This document shows positions 1-8,800 of a DNA stretch of 64,000 nucleotides, piece by piece. The translations under genes and the position numbers were made by a program. Below the pieces are notes generated by a model. That model searched no databases. It saw only the letters and a program-made list of their open reading frames with translations, and was not told where the DNA came from. Positions within the stretch are counted from its first letter, which is position 1. Each line of letters opens with the position of its first letter. Source of the DNA: Pseudomonas kairouanensis (GTDB lineage Bacteria; Pseudomonadota; Gammaproteobacteria; Pseudomonadales; Pseudomonadaceae). The stretch is from positions 39,349 through 103,348 of the forward strand of contig NZ_QUZU01000020.1 of NCBI RefSeq assembly GCF_004682055.1, given 5' to 3'.

Positions 1-749
1 GACGCGGATGCGAACATCGCCCCTGCATTGGATTCTTCTTCCGACGTCGTAAATACAAAATATACATCACATGCCAGCTCATCTCGGCGATGGCTCAATT
101 GATGCGCGGCATCAATTATGGCCGCCAAGGGTGCACGGTCATCCAGAAAATGCGCCGCGATGGCGTCACCCACTCGAAACGGTTCACGCCAATGACGACT
201 CAACACGACCCGCGTACCTGGACGTACGCCTTGAGTGCGCAGGATCGGGGGTGAAGATCGCGTAATCACATGAACGTCATTCCAATGCACATCTCCCGAT
301 AACACATCAGCGCCTTGAGGCGCATTCTGCGTCGCATGCATTGAGCCGAAAGACAAAACGCCTGGGATAATTTCGTTATCACCCAGAATATCAACCGGAC
401 ACATACCGAAATTCACCGGGTTCGCGCCTCCGAGGGCGATAACTCTCAATGTGCCATCTTCATTGACGCTCTTAACCACCATCGCGATTTCATCCATGTG
501 CGCCATGACCCTTACAGCTCCGCGCGATTCGGTAGCCTTCCGCTTACCCTTAATAAGTCCTATGACGTTACCTGCGGCATCAACCCATGTTTCGTCGCAG
601 AGAGGAGTAATGGTTTGCAAGCATATTTCGCGAACCTCATCTTCCTGCCAACCTGGCCCGCGAGCCATCAGGAGTTGAGCTAACAACTCGGAAAGCGTGT
701 TTTGCGGGTTTGAGGCTCTGGAAATAGCTCCACGTTGTGCATCAGACAT
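1..749 (-). CDS. M42-family metallo-aminopeptidase (partial, C-terminus outside window)
   Basis: The reverse-strand reading frame is open from an ATG at 749 to the window edge, giving 249 residues of an incomplete protein. M42 family landmarks are visible: an AHMDE motif near residues 83-87 (first metal histidine), FLDDR near 201-205 (bridging aspartate) and a TSEEES segment near the cut end (catalytic and metal glutamates). M42 enzymes are cytosolic, often tetrahedral, aminopeptidases that trim short peptides; that role is family knowledge. The last metal ligands lie beyond the window, so catalytic completeness cannot be judged. It is the first gene of the accessory stretch and points away from the DUF892 gene behind it. 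Confidence 0.8.
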   Translation of the reverse strand, partial: MSDAQRGAISRASNPQNTLSELLAQLLMARGPGWQEDEVREICLQTITPLCDETWVDAAGNVIGLIKGKRKATESRGAVRVMAHMDEIAMVVKSVNEDGTLRVIALGGANPVNFGMCPVDILGDNEIIPGVLSFGSMHATQNAPQGADVLSGDVHWNDVHVITRSSPPILRTQGVRPGTRVVLSRHWREPFRVGDAIAAHFLDDRAPLAAIIDAAHQLSHRRDELACDVYFVFTTSEEESNAGAMFASA

Positions 750-825
750 TTTTGGTCTCTCGCGCAGGCACTTATAAGTGGCAAGCGGCGCCATTGCGGC
801 GCCGCCTGGTTTCAAATCACTGCTG

Positions 826-1326
826 TCACTTGGATTCCAACGTTGCAGCCTGATTGCCACCCTGCTCAGCAATCTTTGTCAGCTTTTCATCGGCGCCTTT
901 TTCCTCAGCGAGCGTCGCAGCCAACAACTTTGCAGCGTCGTCATATTTGAGGTGTTTGGCCATCGCTATCAGGGTGCCATAGGCGGCTATTTCATAGTGT
1001 TCCACCTTCTGCACCGCGCCAATCAACGCTGCATCAAGAACGGCGCCCTTCTCGATCTCTTCCAAGAGCTCTTTCGACTCTTCAACCAACCCCTCCATCG
1101 CCACGCATTTCATGCGCTTCAATTTTATCCCGGTCAGTTCCACCAATTGATCAATGCGCTCGATCTGGCCCTGGGTTTCTTCCAGGTGTGAGGTAAAGGC
1201 CTCCGCCAACAGCGGGTTGGTCGCCGCTTTCGCCAAGCGCGGCAAGGCTTTGGTGATTTGCTTTTCCGCGCTGTAAACATCAGAGAGTTCGTGGATAAAC
1301 AAATCTTCGACAGTTTTTCTAGCCAT
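826..1326 (-). CDS. DUF892 / YciF-like ferritin-fold stress protein
   Basis: This is a 166-residue, nearly all-helical protein. It begins with the typical family N-terminus: a TVEDLFIHELSDVYSAEKQI-type helix with acidic and histidine residues, then a KVEHYEIAAYGT segment in the second half. These are hallmarks of DUF892 (YciE/YciF), dimeric proteins with a ferritin-like four-helix bundle and metal-binding Glu/His residues. The family is linked to general stress responses in enterobacteria and pseudomonads, but the biochemical role is unclear. It is intact and full length for the family. It lies in a run of small stress-associated genes, which supports a stationary-phase or osmotic-stress context by inference. 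Confidence 0.85.
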   Translation of the reverse strand: MARKTVEDLFIHELSDVYSAEKQITKALPRLAKAATNPLLAEAFTSHLEETQGQIERIDQLVELTGIKLKRMKCVAMEGLVEESKELLEEIEKGAVLDAALIGAVQKVEHYEIAAYGTLIAMAKHLKYDDAAKLLAATLAEEKGADEKLTKIAEQGGNQAATLESK

Positions 1327-1479
1327 TTCGAGACTTCCTTCTGGTCAGTCGGGCGTCGCCTAATCGCGGCGTCCGTATGGAATTCACCGGCAAGCAATAT
1401 TTGCCGTGCATGAAAACTGACCTGCTCAATTTAAGAGGTGTTCCGAAAATTTTCGGGGTGACTGATAAAAGGTTCAGAG

Positions 1480-2409
1480 CTAGCCCAGGGCTGTATCAAG
1501 AAACATCATGACGCCGAAACCCAGCATCAGGCCTAAGGTCGCTGGTGTCTCATGACCATTGCGATGTGTCTCGGGAATGACCTCATGGGACACTACAAAA
1601 ATCATGGCGCCAGCTGCCAAGCCGAGAGCGATGGGATACCCCAAGGCAAAGCTACTGGAAATCCCTAAACCAACAATTGCCCCCAAGGGTTCCATCAGCC
1701 CCGAACCAACCGCAATCAGCGCGGCTCGAAGCGCGCTGATGCCTGTCACTCGTAATGCCAGGGCGACTGCTAACCCTTCCGGAATGTCCTGTATGGCAAT
1801 TGCGGTTGTCAGAGGCAGCCCCACCTTCATATCGCCGTTGGCGAAGCTCACCCCAATAGCCATGCCTTCTGGCAGGTTATGCAGCGTGATTGCCAAGACG
1901 AACAACCAAACCCGATTGATACGCTGCGCACCCGGTCCCCTGCGTCCGCTTTTCTCGTGTTCGTGAGGGACGAAACGATCAAGGCCGACCATCAGCGCTA
2001 CGCCCAATCCCAATCCCGCAACAACAACGCATGCTGCGAGCAATTGGTTTGCGCAAAGGGCCTGTGCTGCTTCAATACCAGGGAGAATGAGCGAGAAGGA
2101 ACTGGCGGCCAGCATCATGCCGGCGGCAAAGCCAAGCATGATGTCTTGCGTACGGGCGGCGATATCTCGCAATGCTATGGCTGCGGCTGCGCCGATAGCT
2201 GTCGCAGCGAAACCGGAAAGTCCGCCCAGAAAAGCAAGGTGGAGATTCGCCTTATTGACACCGATGAATGCGCCATAACCGCAGACGATCAGGAAAACAG
2301 CCACACACAACAAGAGTATCCAGAAGGACAATCCTCCCCTCCCCGAGCGGGAAATGTGTACGAACCAAGCGCGCAAAGGCGCTCCAAACGATGGAGAGGG
2401 CTCTGACAT
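1480..2409 (-). CDS. ZIP-family divalent metal transporter
   Basis: A 309-residue integral membrane protein with about eight hydrophobic segments. The two central helices carry the ZIP signatures: HNLPEG near residues 177-182 and QDIPEG near 207-212, which together form the metal-binding site. The second motif has QD where ZupT-type proteins usually have HN, so metal preference may differ. A short cytoplasmic loop near residues 148-165 contains His and many basic residues, as in the variable loop of ZIP proteins. ZIP transporters import Zn, Fe or Mn into the cytosol. It follows the PLDc_N-like gene with about a 100-base gap, so co-transcription is possible but not shown. Confidence 0.85.
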   Translation of the reverse strand: MSEPSPSFGAPLRAWFVHISRSGRGGLSFWILLLCVAVFLIVCGYGAFIGVNKANLHLAFLGGLSGFAATAIGAAAAIALRDIAARTQDIMLGFAAGMMLAASSFSLILPGIEAAQALCANQLLAACVVVAGLGLGVALMVGLDRFVPHEHEKSGRRGPGAQRINRVWLFVLAITLHNLPEGMAIGVSFANGDMKVGLPLTTAIAIQDIPEGLAVALALRVTGISALRAALIAVGSGLMEPLGAIVGLGISSSFALGYPIALGLAAGAMIFVVSHEVIPETHRNGHETPATLGLMLGFGVMMFLDTALG

Positions 2410-2507
2410 TTTTCCTCCACAGCTTTCTGCGTTATGAGCATGAAACGCAGCAATGGGAAACCACCTTTCGCGTTAAATGCAGAGGCTCTGATTCGCAAAG
2501 ATTGCAG

Positions 2508-2735
2508 TCAGCCTTTGCTGTGCTCGGGCGAAGATGGCCCCTCCTTGATCCCCCGTGGTCCGGCGACTCCCCAGACGACCAAACCCAATACCGGGAAAAT
2601 GATCAGACCGAGCGCCCACGCGGCTTTTATCCCTACGGTTTTGTCGCTCCGAAACACGCTGACAATGGCCCATAGATCGACAAGCAGAATGAACACGGCG
2701 ACAGCAATCGCAAAATAGCTGGTGGCTTCAGACAT
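2508..2735 (-). CDS. Small membrane protein, PLDc_N-like (two-helix)
   Basis: A 75-residue protein with two hydrophobic helices (about residues 6-26 and 38-60) separated by a short charged loop, and a polar C-terminal tail. Its layout matches the PLD nuclease N-terminal (PLDc_N) domain, found alone or before other domains in many bacteria: an aliphatic first helix ending in W-x-I-x-S, then K-x-x-W-x-x-x-I-x-x-x-P-x-x-G-x-x-x-W-x. No enzymatic residues are present. The start has an AGGAGGGC-type ribosome-binding stretch upstream. Function unknown; envelope-stress or anti-sigma-like roles have been suggested for relatives but cannot be supported here. Confidence 0.65.
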   Translation of the reverse strand: MSEATSYFAIAVAVFILLVDLWAIVSVFRSDKTVGIKAAWALGLIIFPVLGLVVWGVAGPRGIKEGPSSPEHSKG

Positions 2736-2830
2736 GATTTAGCCCTCCTTAGGGTGTTAACGCTTAGGCCCCGATCGAATACGGTCGTTCCAAGAAAATC
2801 ACAAGCCTCCAGCAAGCACGGGTCTGGGTT

Positions 2831-3307
2831 TTAATTTTCTTTGGCAATGATGGAGATTTTTCCGTTGCGCTCAATTATCGCGAACTTGATCTCTTCCAGC
2901 CGCTCGATACCTTGGCTGGAGCGCGCAGCCTCCATTACATCAGCTTCGACTAATCGAGCGTGCCGCAGGCGTCTGTGCAGGAGCTTGCCATTCTCGACGA
3001 TGATCGTTGGCTCGCCATCGATCAGCCTTGATACCCAGCCAGAACGCTGTTTAAGCAGCGACAGACCAACATCAATGGCGATCAGCGTCACGATGACGAG
3101 TATGCCGTTGGTAATGGAAAAATCATCGCCCAGCAGCGCTTGCTGGGTGGCTTCGCCGATCATCATCAGCAAGACGAAATCGAAGGTCGTCAGCTCTGCC
3201 AATGAGCGACGCCCAGCAATCTTGAAGAGCACCATAAGGGCTAAATACATTGCTCCGGCACGTAAGACAGAGTCCATAGGCCACCTAAGGAAAAATGAAT
3301 TGAACAA
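2831..3307 (-). CDS. DUF421 (YetF-like) membrane protein
   Basis: A 158-residue protein with three N-terminal hydrophobic segments (about residues 12-90) followed by a soluble domain. It contains the DUF421 hallmarks: a GRRSLAELTTFDFVLLMMIG-type segment around residues 26-51, and a soluble part beginning G-E-P-T-I-I-V-E-N-G with an arginine-rich RRLRHARL stretch. DUF421 proteins (YetF/YcaP) are membrane proteins of unknown function often seen in stress or sporulation loci. The start overlaps the end of the upstream gene by 23 bases, so translation is probably coupled in the order amidase, 172-aa membrane protein, DUF421. Confidence 0.85.
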   Translation of the reverse strand: MFNSFFLRWPMDSVLRAGAMYLALMVLFKIAGRRSLAELTTFDFVLLMMIGEATQQALLGDDFSITNGILVIVTLIAIDVGLSLLKQRSGWVSRLIDGEPTIIVENGKLLHRRLRHARLVEADVMEAARSSQGIERLEEIKFAIIERNGKISIIAKEN

Positions 3308-3803
3308 GCCTTACGCTGCGAGTGCCAGATGAGGTGATTTGGCTGCGGAAGAGACCGACCGCGTCGCCGCGCAAAGTGATGTACAGCGTCGCCTGTCCGT
3401 CAGCATCAGTTTGCATCCAGAGTTTCATGCCTTGAGAAGAGCTTCGTGAGCGCAACGGTTGAGGTTGTAATGTTTCAATGCTGAAGCCCTCTAGCAACTG
3501 CCCAGCCAGCTCCAGCTCAACGGGTGAGTTTGGCCTTTCTGTTAGCGTGATTTTCATTGAGTTGGTAGAGCCGTTTCGATGAAACATTTCATATTCGACC
3601 CTCACCTTCCCATCGTCGCTACGCACATCTCTCGAACTGAGCAGACCTCTGGAAAACACGCCCCCGAGCGCCATCACCAAAATTAGAACCAACACGTACC
3701 AGCCGACCCGCTCGAAACGCCAAACTTTCAATTGATAGGCCATGTCCTCACGAAGGGGACGGTTTCGGCTTTTCAAGTCTGGATGATCGGCGTCTTCGCT
3801 CAT
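3285..3803 (-). CDS. Hypothetical single-pass membrane protein
   Basis: This 172-residue protein has a charged N-terminus, one hydrophobic segment (about residues 34-53) and a C-terminal domain of about 115 residues rich in beta-prone sequence, ending in VRLVQFIFP. The topology suggests an inner-membrane anchor with a periplasmic beta domain. I do not recognise a named family. Its ATG overlaps the stop of the CinA-C gene by one base (TGATG) and its own 3' end overlaps the DUF421 gene by 23 bases, so the three form a tight translationally coupled operon. A role with DUF421 at the membrane is a reasonable inference only. Confidence 0.75.
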   Translation of the reverse strand: MSEDADHPDLKSRNRPLREDMAYQLKVWRFERVGWYVLVLILVMALGGVFSRGLLSSRDVRSDDGKVRVEYEMFHRNGSTNSMKITLTERPNSPVELELAGQLLEGFSIETLQPQPLRSRSSSQGMKLWMQTDADGQATLYITLRGDAVGLFRSQITSSGTRSVRLVQFIFP

Positions 3804-4309
3804 CAGGCTTCACCTGTATCGCCGAGCCGTGCGCGGCAATGAAAGTGAGGAAGCTGGCGTAATGCGTATTCCGTGGCTTCCTCTTGAACCCGACAACGTC
3901 CGCCGGAGAATCGGTGCTCGTGACTGAAGAGATAGCACTTTTCATCGGACTGAAACGCCCAGGCAAAACAAATTGTGCCCGCAGGAATTCCATCCACATC
4001 GTCGGGGCCGAGTATCCCCGTAGTCGCGATGGCGGCATTTGCAGTGCTGTCTCGTAAAGCCCCCTTCGCCATTTCCTTAGCGACCTCGACGCTCGTCAGG
4101 TTGAACGTCTCGATAGTCTGGGGGCTGACATGGAGCAATCGTTGCTTGGCCTGTGGCGAATAGACCACATAACCACATTCGATGAATTCGCCGCTGCCTT
4201 CCACTCCAGACAACAGCGTCACGATTTTACCTGCGGTGCAGGACTCTGCAGTGGTCACGACCAAGGCGTGCTCACGCAAGTATTGGACTATTTCATTTGC
4301 GATGGGCAT
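3803..4309 (-). CDS. CinA C-terminal domain amidase (PncC-like)
   Basis: 168 residues, the size of stand-alone CinA-C domains, which deamidate nicotinamide mononucleotide in the pyridine nucleotide salvage cycle. The catalytic TAESCTAG motif is seen at about residues 19-26, followed by the GYVVYS segment. The usual glycine-rich GIAGPGGG loop is replaced here by TTGILGPDDVDG, so this belongs to a divergent branch and the activity may differ from housekeeping PncC. It is the first gene of a coupled operon with a membrane protein and DUF421. A second, housekeeping PncC would normally sit near recA elsewhere in the genome. Reaction assignment comes from the family. Confidence 0.75.
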   Translation of the reverse strand: MPIANEIVQYLREHALVVTTAESCTAGKIVTLLSGVEGSGEFIECGYVVYSPQAKQRLLHVSPQTIETFNLTSVEVAKEMAKGALRDSTANAAIATTGILGPDDVDGIPAGTICFAWAFQSDEKCYLFSHEHRFSGGRCRVQEEATEYALRQLPHFHCRARLGDTGEA

Positions 4310-4509
4310 GAGCTGAACTCAACGGGCGTTGTTCGATCGACCACTACAGAAGCGGAACATTCCAAAGATTTCCAACGAATAAAATTTAGAGCGCCATGGG
4401 ACGCCCACCTCTTATGCGGTAACTTCGGTAGCCGACGAACGGTTAAAATGTAAGAAAGAATTTCAAGCTTTTGGGCGGTCTATTTGTACACACAACAGGA
4501 GTCCACATC

Positions 4510-4935
4510 ATGAAATTCGCACGGTTCTGCCAAGCACTTTCCAACTGGGCAGGCAGCTCAAAAACCTTTCTTTTGGCTATCGTTTTGATAGGCGTCTGGG
4601 GGATCACAGGGCCGTACTTCCATTACAACGACACGTGGCAACTCATCATCAACACGTCGACGACCATCATCACGTTCCTGATGGTATTTCTTATCCAAAA
4701 TACGCAAAACCGCGACAATGACATTTTGCATCTCAAAATTGACGAGCTGATTCGAGCCACCAAGGAGGCACAAAACGCGAGTCTCTGCTTAGAAAGCATG
4801 AGTTCAAAAGAGCTCAGAAAGCTTCGTGACCAGTACAGTTCTCTAGGTAAAAGTGATCAGGGCAATCTCGAGCCGTCCGATACCGATGCCCCACATGAGC
4901 TTGAGGTTCGCCCTCATTCTGAACTGAGCGGATGA
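4510..4935 (+). CDS. Low-affinity iron permease family protein (Fe_permease-like)
   Basis: 141 residues from the ATG at 4510, chosen because ACAGGAG stands seven to twelve bases upstream; an in-frame codon at 4471 lacks this. Two membrane helices are visible (about residues 17-35 and 46-66), the second ending in FLIQNTQNRD, then a coiled, charged segment with KIDELIRATKEA. That NTQNRD...LKIDELI pattern is the signature of the bacterial proteins placed with fungal Fet4-type low-affinity iron permeases. The bacterial members are much shorter than Fet4 and transport has not been established for them. It is divergent from the CinA-C operon across about 200 bases that should hold both promoters. 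Confidence 0.75.
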   Translation: MKFARFCQALSNWAGSSKTFLLAIVLIGVWGITGPYFHYNDTWQLIINTSTTIITFLMVFLIQNTQNRDNDILHLKIDELIRATKEAQNASLCLESMSSKELRKLRDQYSSLGKSDQGNLEPSDTDAPHELEVRPHSELSG

Positions 4936-5040
4936 GATTCTTGCCCGCTTTCGCCTCTATCTAAATGGAACTCTTTGGTGATCGACATGGACGACATCTA
5001 GCAGGCGACACGTTGATTGCCTAAGCACAAGGAGGCTCAC

Positions 5041-6146
5041 ATGCCCGATTTGAACGGCAAAATTCGTTACGCAGTGGTCGGGGGCGGATCGATATCCCAA
5101 GGCGCCTTTATGCCAGGGGTTGGACAGACCGAGAATTCCATCCTGACAGCCCTGGTAACGAGCGATCCAATCAAGGCAGACAAGCTAGCCAAACGCTACG
5201 CCCTGAAAAGCTACAGCTACACGCCATACGGCGAATTGTTGGCGTCCGGTGAGATCGATGCCGTCTATGTCGCAACGCCCAACTTCATGCACCGCGAATT
5301 TGTAGTGCCCGCCCTGGAAGCAGGCATACATGTGCTGTTGGAAAAGCCCATGGCCTCCAATGAGGATGATTGCAAGGCAATGCAGGCAGCGGCGCATCGC
5401 TCGAATGCAAAGTTCATGATTGCTTACCGCCTGCATTTTGAGCCAGGCACCCTCGAAATGATCGAGCGCGTGCATGCCGGAGACTTCGGGCAACCCCGCC
5501 TGTTCACGTCGACATTCACACAGACGGTCAAACCAACCAACCATCGGATGCAGAACGGCTTTGCAGCAGGCCCTGTACTCGATATGGGGCCGTACCCGCT
5601 GAATATGGTGCGACAGCTATTGGGTGAGGAGCCCATCGAGGTCAGCGCGGTGGGCACGACCGCACCCGACAGCACACTGGGAACCCCCGATACGGTAAGC
5701 GTGTGCCTTAGGTTTCCGGAGATCGCATGGCACAGTTCACCATCAGCTACACCCTTCCAAGCAGCGAGCGTTTCCAGCTCATTGGCACCAAGGGCGAAAT
5801 CGAAGCCTCTCCCTGTTTCGGTTACGGCGAGGGTGTGGGCATTACCTACCGCGCTACTGTCGGTGACCAGACTAAAGAGCACTCGCATCCTGTTCTCGAT
5901 CAGTTTGCAGGCGAGACGGCGTACTTCTCAGATTGCATTTTGAGCGACTCAATGCCAGAACCAGGCGGGGAAGAAGGCTTCAGGGACGTTCGAGTGCTGC
6001 TCGCCGTAGAACGAGCGTTGGCGACTGGTCAACCTCAAAAACCGGATGCACTACCCGCAACGGCGGTGCCAGGCGCAAACCAAACACGCCGCTACGCGCT
6101 CGCTAAAGTTCCCGATTACATAGCTACAGAGTCGCCGACCGAATAA
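5041..6146 (+). pseudogene. Gfo/Idh/MocA-family oxidoreductase, split by a one-base frameshift
   Basis: The start at 5041 follows AAGGAGG. The first frame gives an N-terminal Rossmann domain (YAVVGGGSIS near residues 10-19) and the EKPMASN lysine motif used by glucose-fructose oxidoreductase-like dehydrogenases. Homology continues until about 5715, where the frame loses sense. It resumes one frame earlier with a typical C-terminal substrate domain, starting near G-D-R-M-A-Q-F at about 5718-5735 and running to the stop at 6146. One missing base around the GG of CCGGAGAT would restore a single protein of about 368 residues. Either the gene is recently inactivated or the base was lost in sequencing. 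Substrate unknown; probably sugar-type. Confidence 0.8.
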
Positions 6147-6187
6147 GGGCATGCCCTCTTCTGCCGGTGAGGCGAAAGAGGGTGCCC
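6147..6187. terminator. Intergenic hairpin between convergent genes
   Basis: GGGCA plus CCCTCTT on the left pair with AAGAGGG plus TGCCC on the right around a 15-base loop, with a two-base bulge. It begins immediately after the stop of the oxidoreductase and lies before the stop of the convergent LysE gene. No long T-run follows on either strand, so it is a terminator-like structure rather than a canonical intrinsic terminator. Confidence 0.5.
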
Positions 6188-6227
6188 AAACGAATAGCCG
6201 CTCAGGCGAGCTGTTGGAAGACCAGCG

Positions 6228-6860
6228 CTAAGTGCGTCTGGCGGTTGCTAATATCACCGGCGCTCCCAACAGGATGACACCCGTTATGTGATTGCAGATC
6301 GCGAGCTGCCTGGCCGTAGCGTGAAGGGATCGGACAATGCTGCCCGCCAGCGCCCAACCGGTGGCAGCCATGAGTTCAACGGATATGTAGATAGCACTGA
6401 GAATAAGCAGTTGGTTGGTTATCGAGACACTTGAATCAGCCACGACAAACTGAGGGACGAATGCTGTGAAGAGAAGGATGGCCTTCGGGTTCATCATCGC
6501 CGTGATGAACTCACGACGCCCCAAGCTATAGATTCCGGCGAGGCCGACGGTACTTGGCTCCTTACTTTCGGATCTTTCGCCACCCATCATCATTTTCATA
6601 CCGAGAAAGGCGAGGTAAAGAACCCCTGCCCACTTGATGATCTGGAAAGCAATTTCGGATGCTTCGAGTACCGCCCCTAACCCGCTAATGACTATTCCGA
6701 CTAGGAGCACGAACGCTAAACACCGACCTACCAAGGCGAGGATTGCGGGCCTCAACCCTTCCCTGCTCCCATTGGCGAATGCCAATAGATTGTTCGCCTC
6801 AGGCGACGAGGCAACGATCAAGGCAGAGGGGAGAAACAATAGGAGCTGGTTCAGGGTCAT
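6228..6860 (-). CDS. LysE/RhtB-family amino-acid exporter
   Basis: About 210 residues with six hydrophobic segments. It starts MTLNQLLLFLPSALIVASSP, equivalent to the RhtB-family N-terminus in which a P-G-P motif is usual; here SSPEAN replaces it. An IIKWAGVLYLAFLGMKM segment follows and an NPKAILLFTAFVPQF motif lies in the middle, both typical of LysE-type translocators. The start at 6860 is preferred because GGAGG lies seven bases upstream; an in-frame ATG seven codons earlier lacks it. Such proteins export amino acids or derivatives through the inner membrane. Substrate cannot be deduced. It is convergent with the frameshifted oxidoreductase and divergent from the exonuclease III gene. Confidence 0.85.
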   Translation of the reverse strand: MTLNQLLLFLPSALIVASSPEANNLLAFANGSREGLRPAILALVGRCLAFVLLVGIVISGLGAVLEASEIAFQIIKWAGVLYLAFLGMKMMMGGERSESKEPSTVGLAGIYSLGRREFITAMMNPKAILLFTAFVPQFVVADSSVSITNQLLILSAIYISVELMAATGWALAGSIVRSLHATARQLAICNHITGVILLGAPVILATARRT

Positions 6861-7092
6861 GACTATGCCTCCAGCTAGCATTGGCGATACTTCCCATCAA
6901 TTGTTCACAGCTACATTTCTTGAACGTTCAGTCACCCAGCCAGTTCCAAAAGAACGAGATCAAAAAATCTACTGAGCTGCAGCGATGTTTTGTACAACCG
7001 CGTCCTACTGCAGTGCTTTCAGAATGAATTTAGCATTCATCCCCCTTAACTAATCGGATGAGACGACTCAGGTACATAGAAGGATAGAGGTA

Positions 7093-7905
7093 ATGCAAAA
7101 CCTCAAGATCGCCACATTTAACGTCAACGGCATAGGCGCGCGCCTGCCCAACCTTCTGCATTGGCTTGAAAAAGAGCGCCCGGACATCGTATGCCTTCAG
7201 GAGTTGAAGGCACAGGACAAAGCTTTTCCCGCAGGCGATCTAGAGGTGGCCGGCTACGGCTCACTGCACCATGGTCAAGCCGCCTGGAACGGAGTGGCCA
7301 TTCTTGCGCGCGATTCCGAACCGCTCCTGATTCATAAAGGCCTGCCTGGTATTGAAGACGACACGCAGTCTCGATACCTGGAAGCTGCTGTCCATGGTGT
7401 GATCGTCGGGTGCCTGTATCTTCCAAATGGAAATCCGCAACCCGGGCCTAAATTTGATTACAAGCTCAAGTGGTTTGAGCATCTAATAGCGCATGCCGAA
7501 ACACTACAAGCCAGCGAACACCCGGTTGTCCTCGCGGGTGACTACAACGTTGTGCCCACCGACTTTGATATCTACAACACCCGCTCGTGGCTCAAGGATG
7601 CACTCCTTGAGCCTGAGAGCCGCGAGTGCTTTCAAAGGTTGTTGAGCCAAGGTTGGATTGACTCGGTGAGGCACCTGTATCCGAAAGAGCGTGTGTACAC
7701 GTTCTGGGACTATTTCCGTCAGCACTGGCAGAAGAACTCTGGCTTGCGCATCGACCATCTTCTGCTGAACCCGGCGCTTGCTCCCCACCTGAAAGACGCC
7801 GGCGTCGACGCATGGGTTCGGGGCGAAGAGCACGCCAGTGATCACGCCCCGACATGGATTGAGATCTCACCCCGACAAACCAAGTCAAAAAGGAAGTCAA
7901 AGTGA
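7093..7905 (+). CDS. xthA: Exodeoxyribonuclease III (AP endonuclease family)
   Basis: 270 residues, full length for exonuclease III. Motifs seen: KIATFNVNGI at residues 4-13, CLQELKAQD with the metal glutamate near residue 37, AGDYNVVP with the catalytic Asp-x-Asn, and SDHAPTWIE with the catalytic histidine near the end. The enzyme incises DNA at abasic sites and removes blocked 3' ends in base excision repair. A GAGG ribosome-binding site precedes the ATG. The gene sits directly before a ligase D remnant, so this may once have been a DNA repair pair in a stress cassette. Pseudomonads usually carry another xthA elsewhere, so this may be an accessory paralogue. Confidence 0.9.
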   Translation: MQNLKIATFNVNGIGARLPNLLHWLEKERPDIVCLQELKAQDKAFPAGDLEVAGYGSLHHGQAAWNGVAILARDSEPLLIHKGLPGIEDDTQSRYLEAAVHGVIVGCLYLPNGNPQPGPKFDYKLKWFEHLIAHAETLQASEHPVVLAGDYNVVPTDFDIYNTRSWLKDALLEPESRECFQRLLSQGWIDSVRHLYPKERVYTFWDYFRQHWQKNSGLRIDHLLLNPALAPHLKDAGVDAWVRGEEHASDHAPTWIEISPRQTKSKRKSK

Positions 7906-7944
7906 AACGCAAGCGACGCGCAAGCAGCAATACACACCACTAAC

Positions 7945-8358
7945 ACCCTTGATCAGTACAATCGTAAGCGTGATTTCGACGCGACCTCAGAGCCATCGGG
8001 CGCCGCAATAAAGTCCAAGGCAGCAAAGAATAAAACCGTTGAACCGGTTGCGCTGCAGTTTTGCATCCAAAAGCACGACGCAACACGGCTGCACTACGAC
8101 TTTCGCCTAGAGCTCGACGGTACCCTCAAAAGCTGGGCGGTGCCCAAGGGGCCGTCGCTCGATCCAAAATCCAAACGCCTGGCCGTGCATGTCGAAGACC
8201 ACCCTCTCGACTACGCAACCTTTGAAGGCACGATACCGGAAGGGCAGTACGGTGCTGGCGACGTCATTGTGTGGGACCGTGGTATCTGGAAACCCATATC
8301 GGATCCAGCTGAGGCTTACGCTAAAGGTCGATTAGATGTGTCGCCACGTTACAGCTAA
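7945..8358 (+). pseudogene. DNA ligase D remnant (N-terminal phosphoesterase domain fragment)
   Basis: The translated frame begins without a start codon at L-D-Q-Y-N-R-K-R-D-F, the usual N-terminus of bacterial LigD. It continues through IQKHDATRLHYDFRLELDG, AVPKGPSLDP, HVEDHPLDYATFEG and GAGDVIVWDRG, the hallmark residues of the 3'-phosphoesterase domain. Homology breaks after DPAEAYAKGRLD and the frame stops at 8358. About 130 residues of an 800-plus residue enzyme remain; the ligase and polymerase domains and any Ku gene are missing. A GTG at 7902 starts 13 codons in another frame and then hits a stop, consistent with a lost start. This is a relic of a non-homologous end-joining gene. Confidence 0.8.
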
Positions 8359-8575
8359 TAACAAATTTAAATAACCGTATCTAGATGGCGCGGGCCAGTA
8401 AATCAAGAGGGTGAAGCAAAACCATTTGCAGAGAGCATAGATGGTGGTACGAAGACCGAGGCGATGGTGTGCAAACCGTTCATCAAGTCAAAGGAACAAC
8501 CTTCCTCTAAGGTCGTCACTCTTTTGAGGCACAGCTTGGCAGCTAGCTCGAAAATCACGTACACACGGTGAATGC
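8359..8575. other. Gap after the ligase D relic, no recognisable gene
   Basis: No coding frame with family resemblance was found on either strand. It may contain scrambled remains of the rest of ligD, but I cannot show this. Confidence 0.4.
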
Positions 8576-8767
8576 ATGTCTGAAAAAAAACACAATCGTT
8601 CTGTTCAGCCCTTGGACGTCCCTCCGGATGAACAGCTACATACCGTAGACGAAGGCATCGGCTTGACGGACGACCAGCGGGTAAGTCGAGAAGATTCCGA
8701 TAGTCAGATCGGAGCGCGCGTTACGCCTGGGCCTGCAGATCAAAAACGTCAAACAAAGCGGCGATAG
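8576..8767 (+). CDS. Small hydrophilic hypothetical protein
   Basis: A 63-residue, highly charged, probably disordered protein (MSEKKHNRS at the start and a Lys/Arg-rich end). There is no membrane segment, no cysteine and no recognised domain. The ribosome-binding site is weak (GGTGA a few bases upstream). Short polar proteins of this kind are common next to DUF892 and ligase D genes in pseudomonad stress cassettes, which is the main reason to keep it. It could also be a spurious frame. The next gene starts 33 bases later in the same direction. Confidence 0.45.
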   Translation: MSEKKHNRSVQPLDVPPDEQLHTVDEGIGLTDDQRVSREDSDSQIGARVTPGPADQKRQTKRR

Positions 8768-8800
8768 TTCGCTTATTAACGACTTCAAAAGGAAGCTCCC

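Noticed and set aside
8390..8575. Continuation of ligase D or a Ku gene
   Set aside because: No conserved residues of either family found in any frame.
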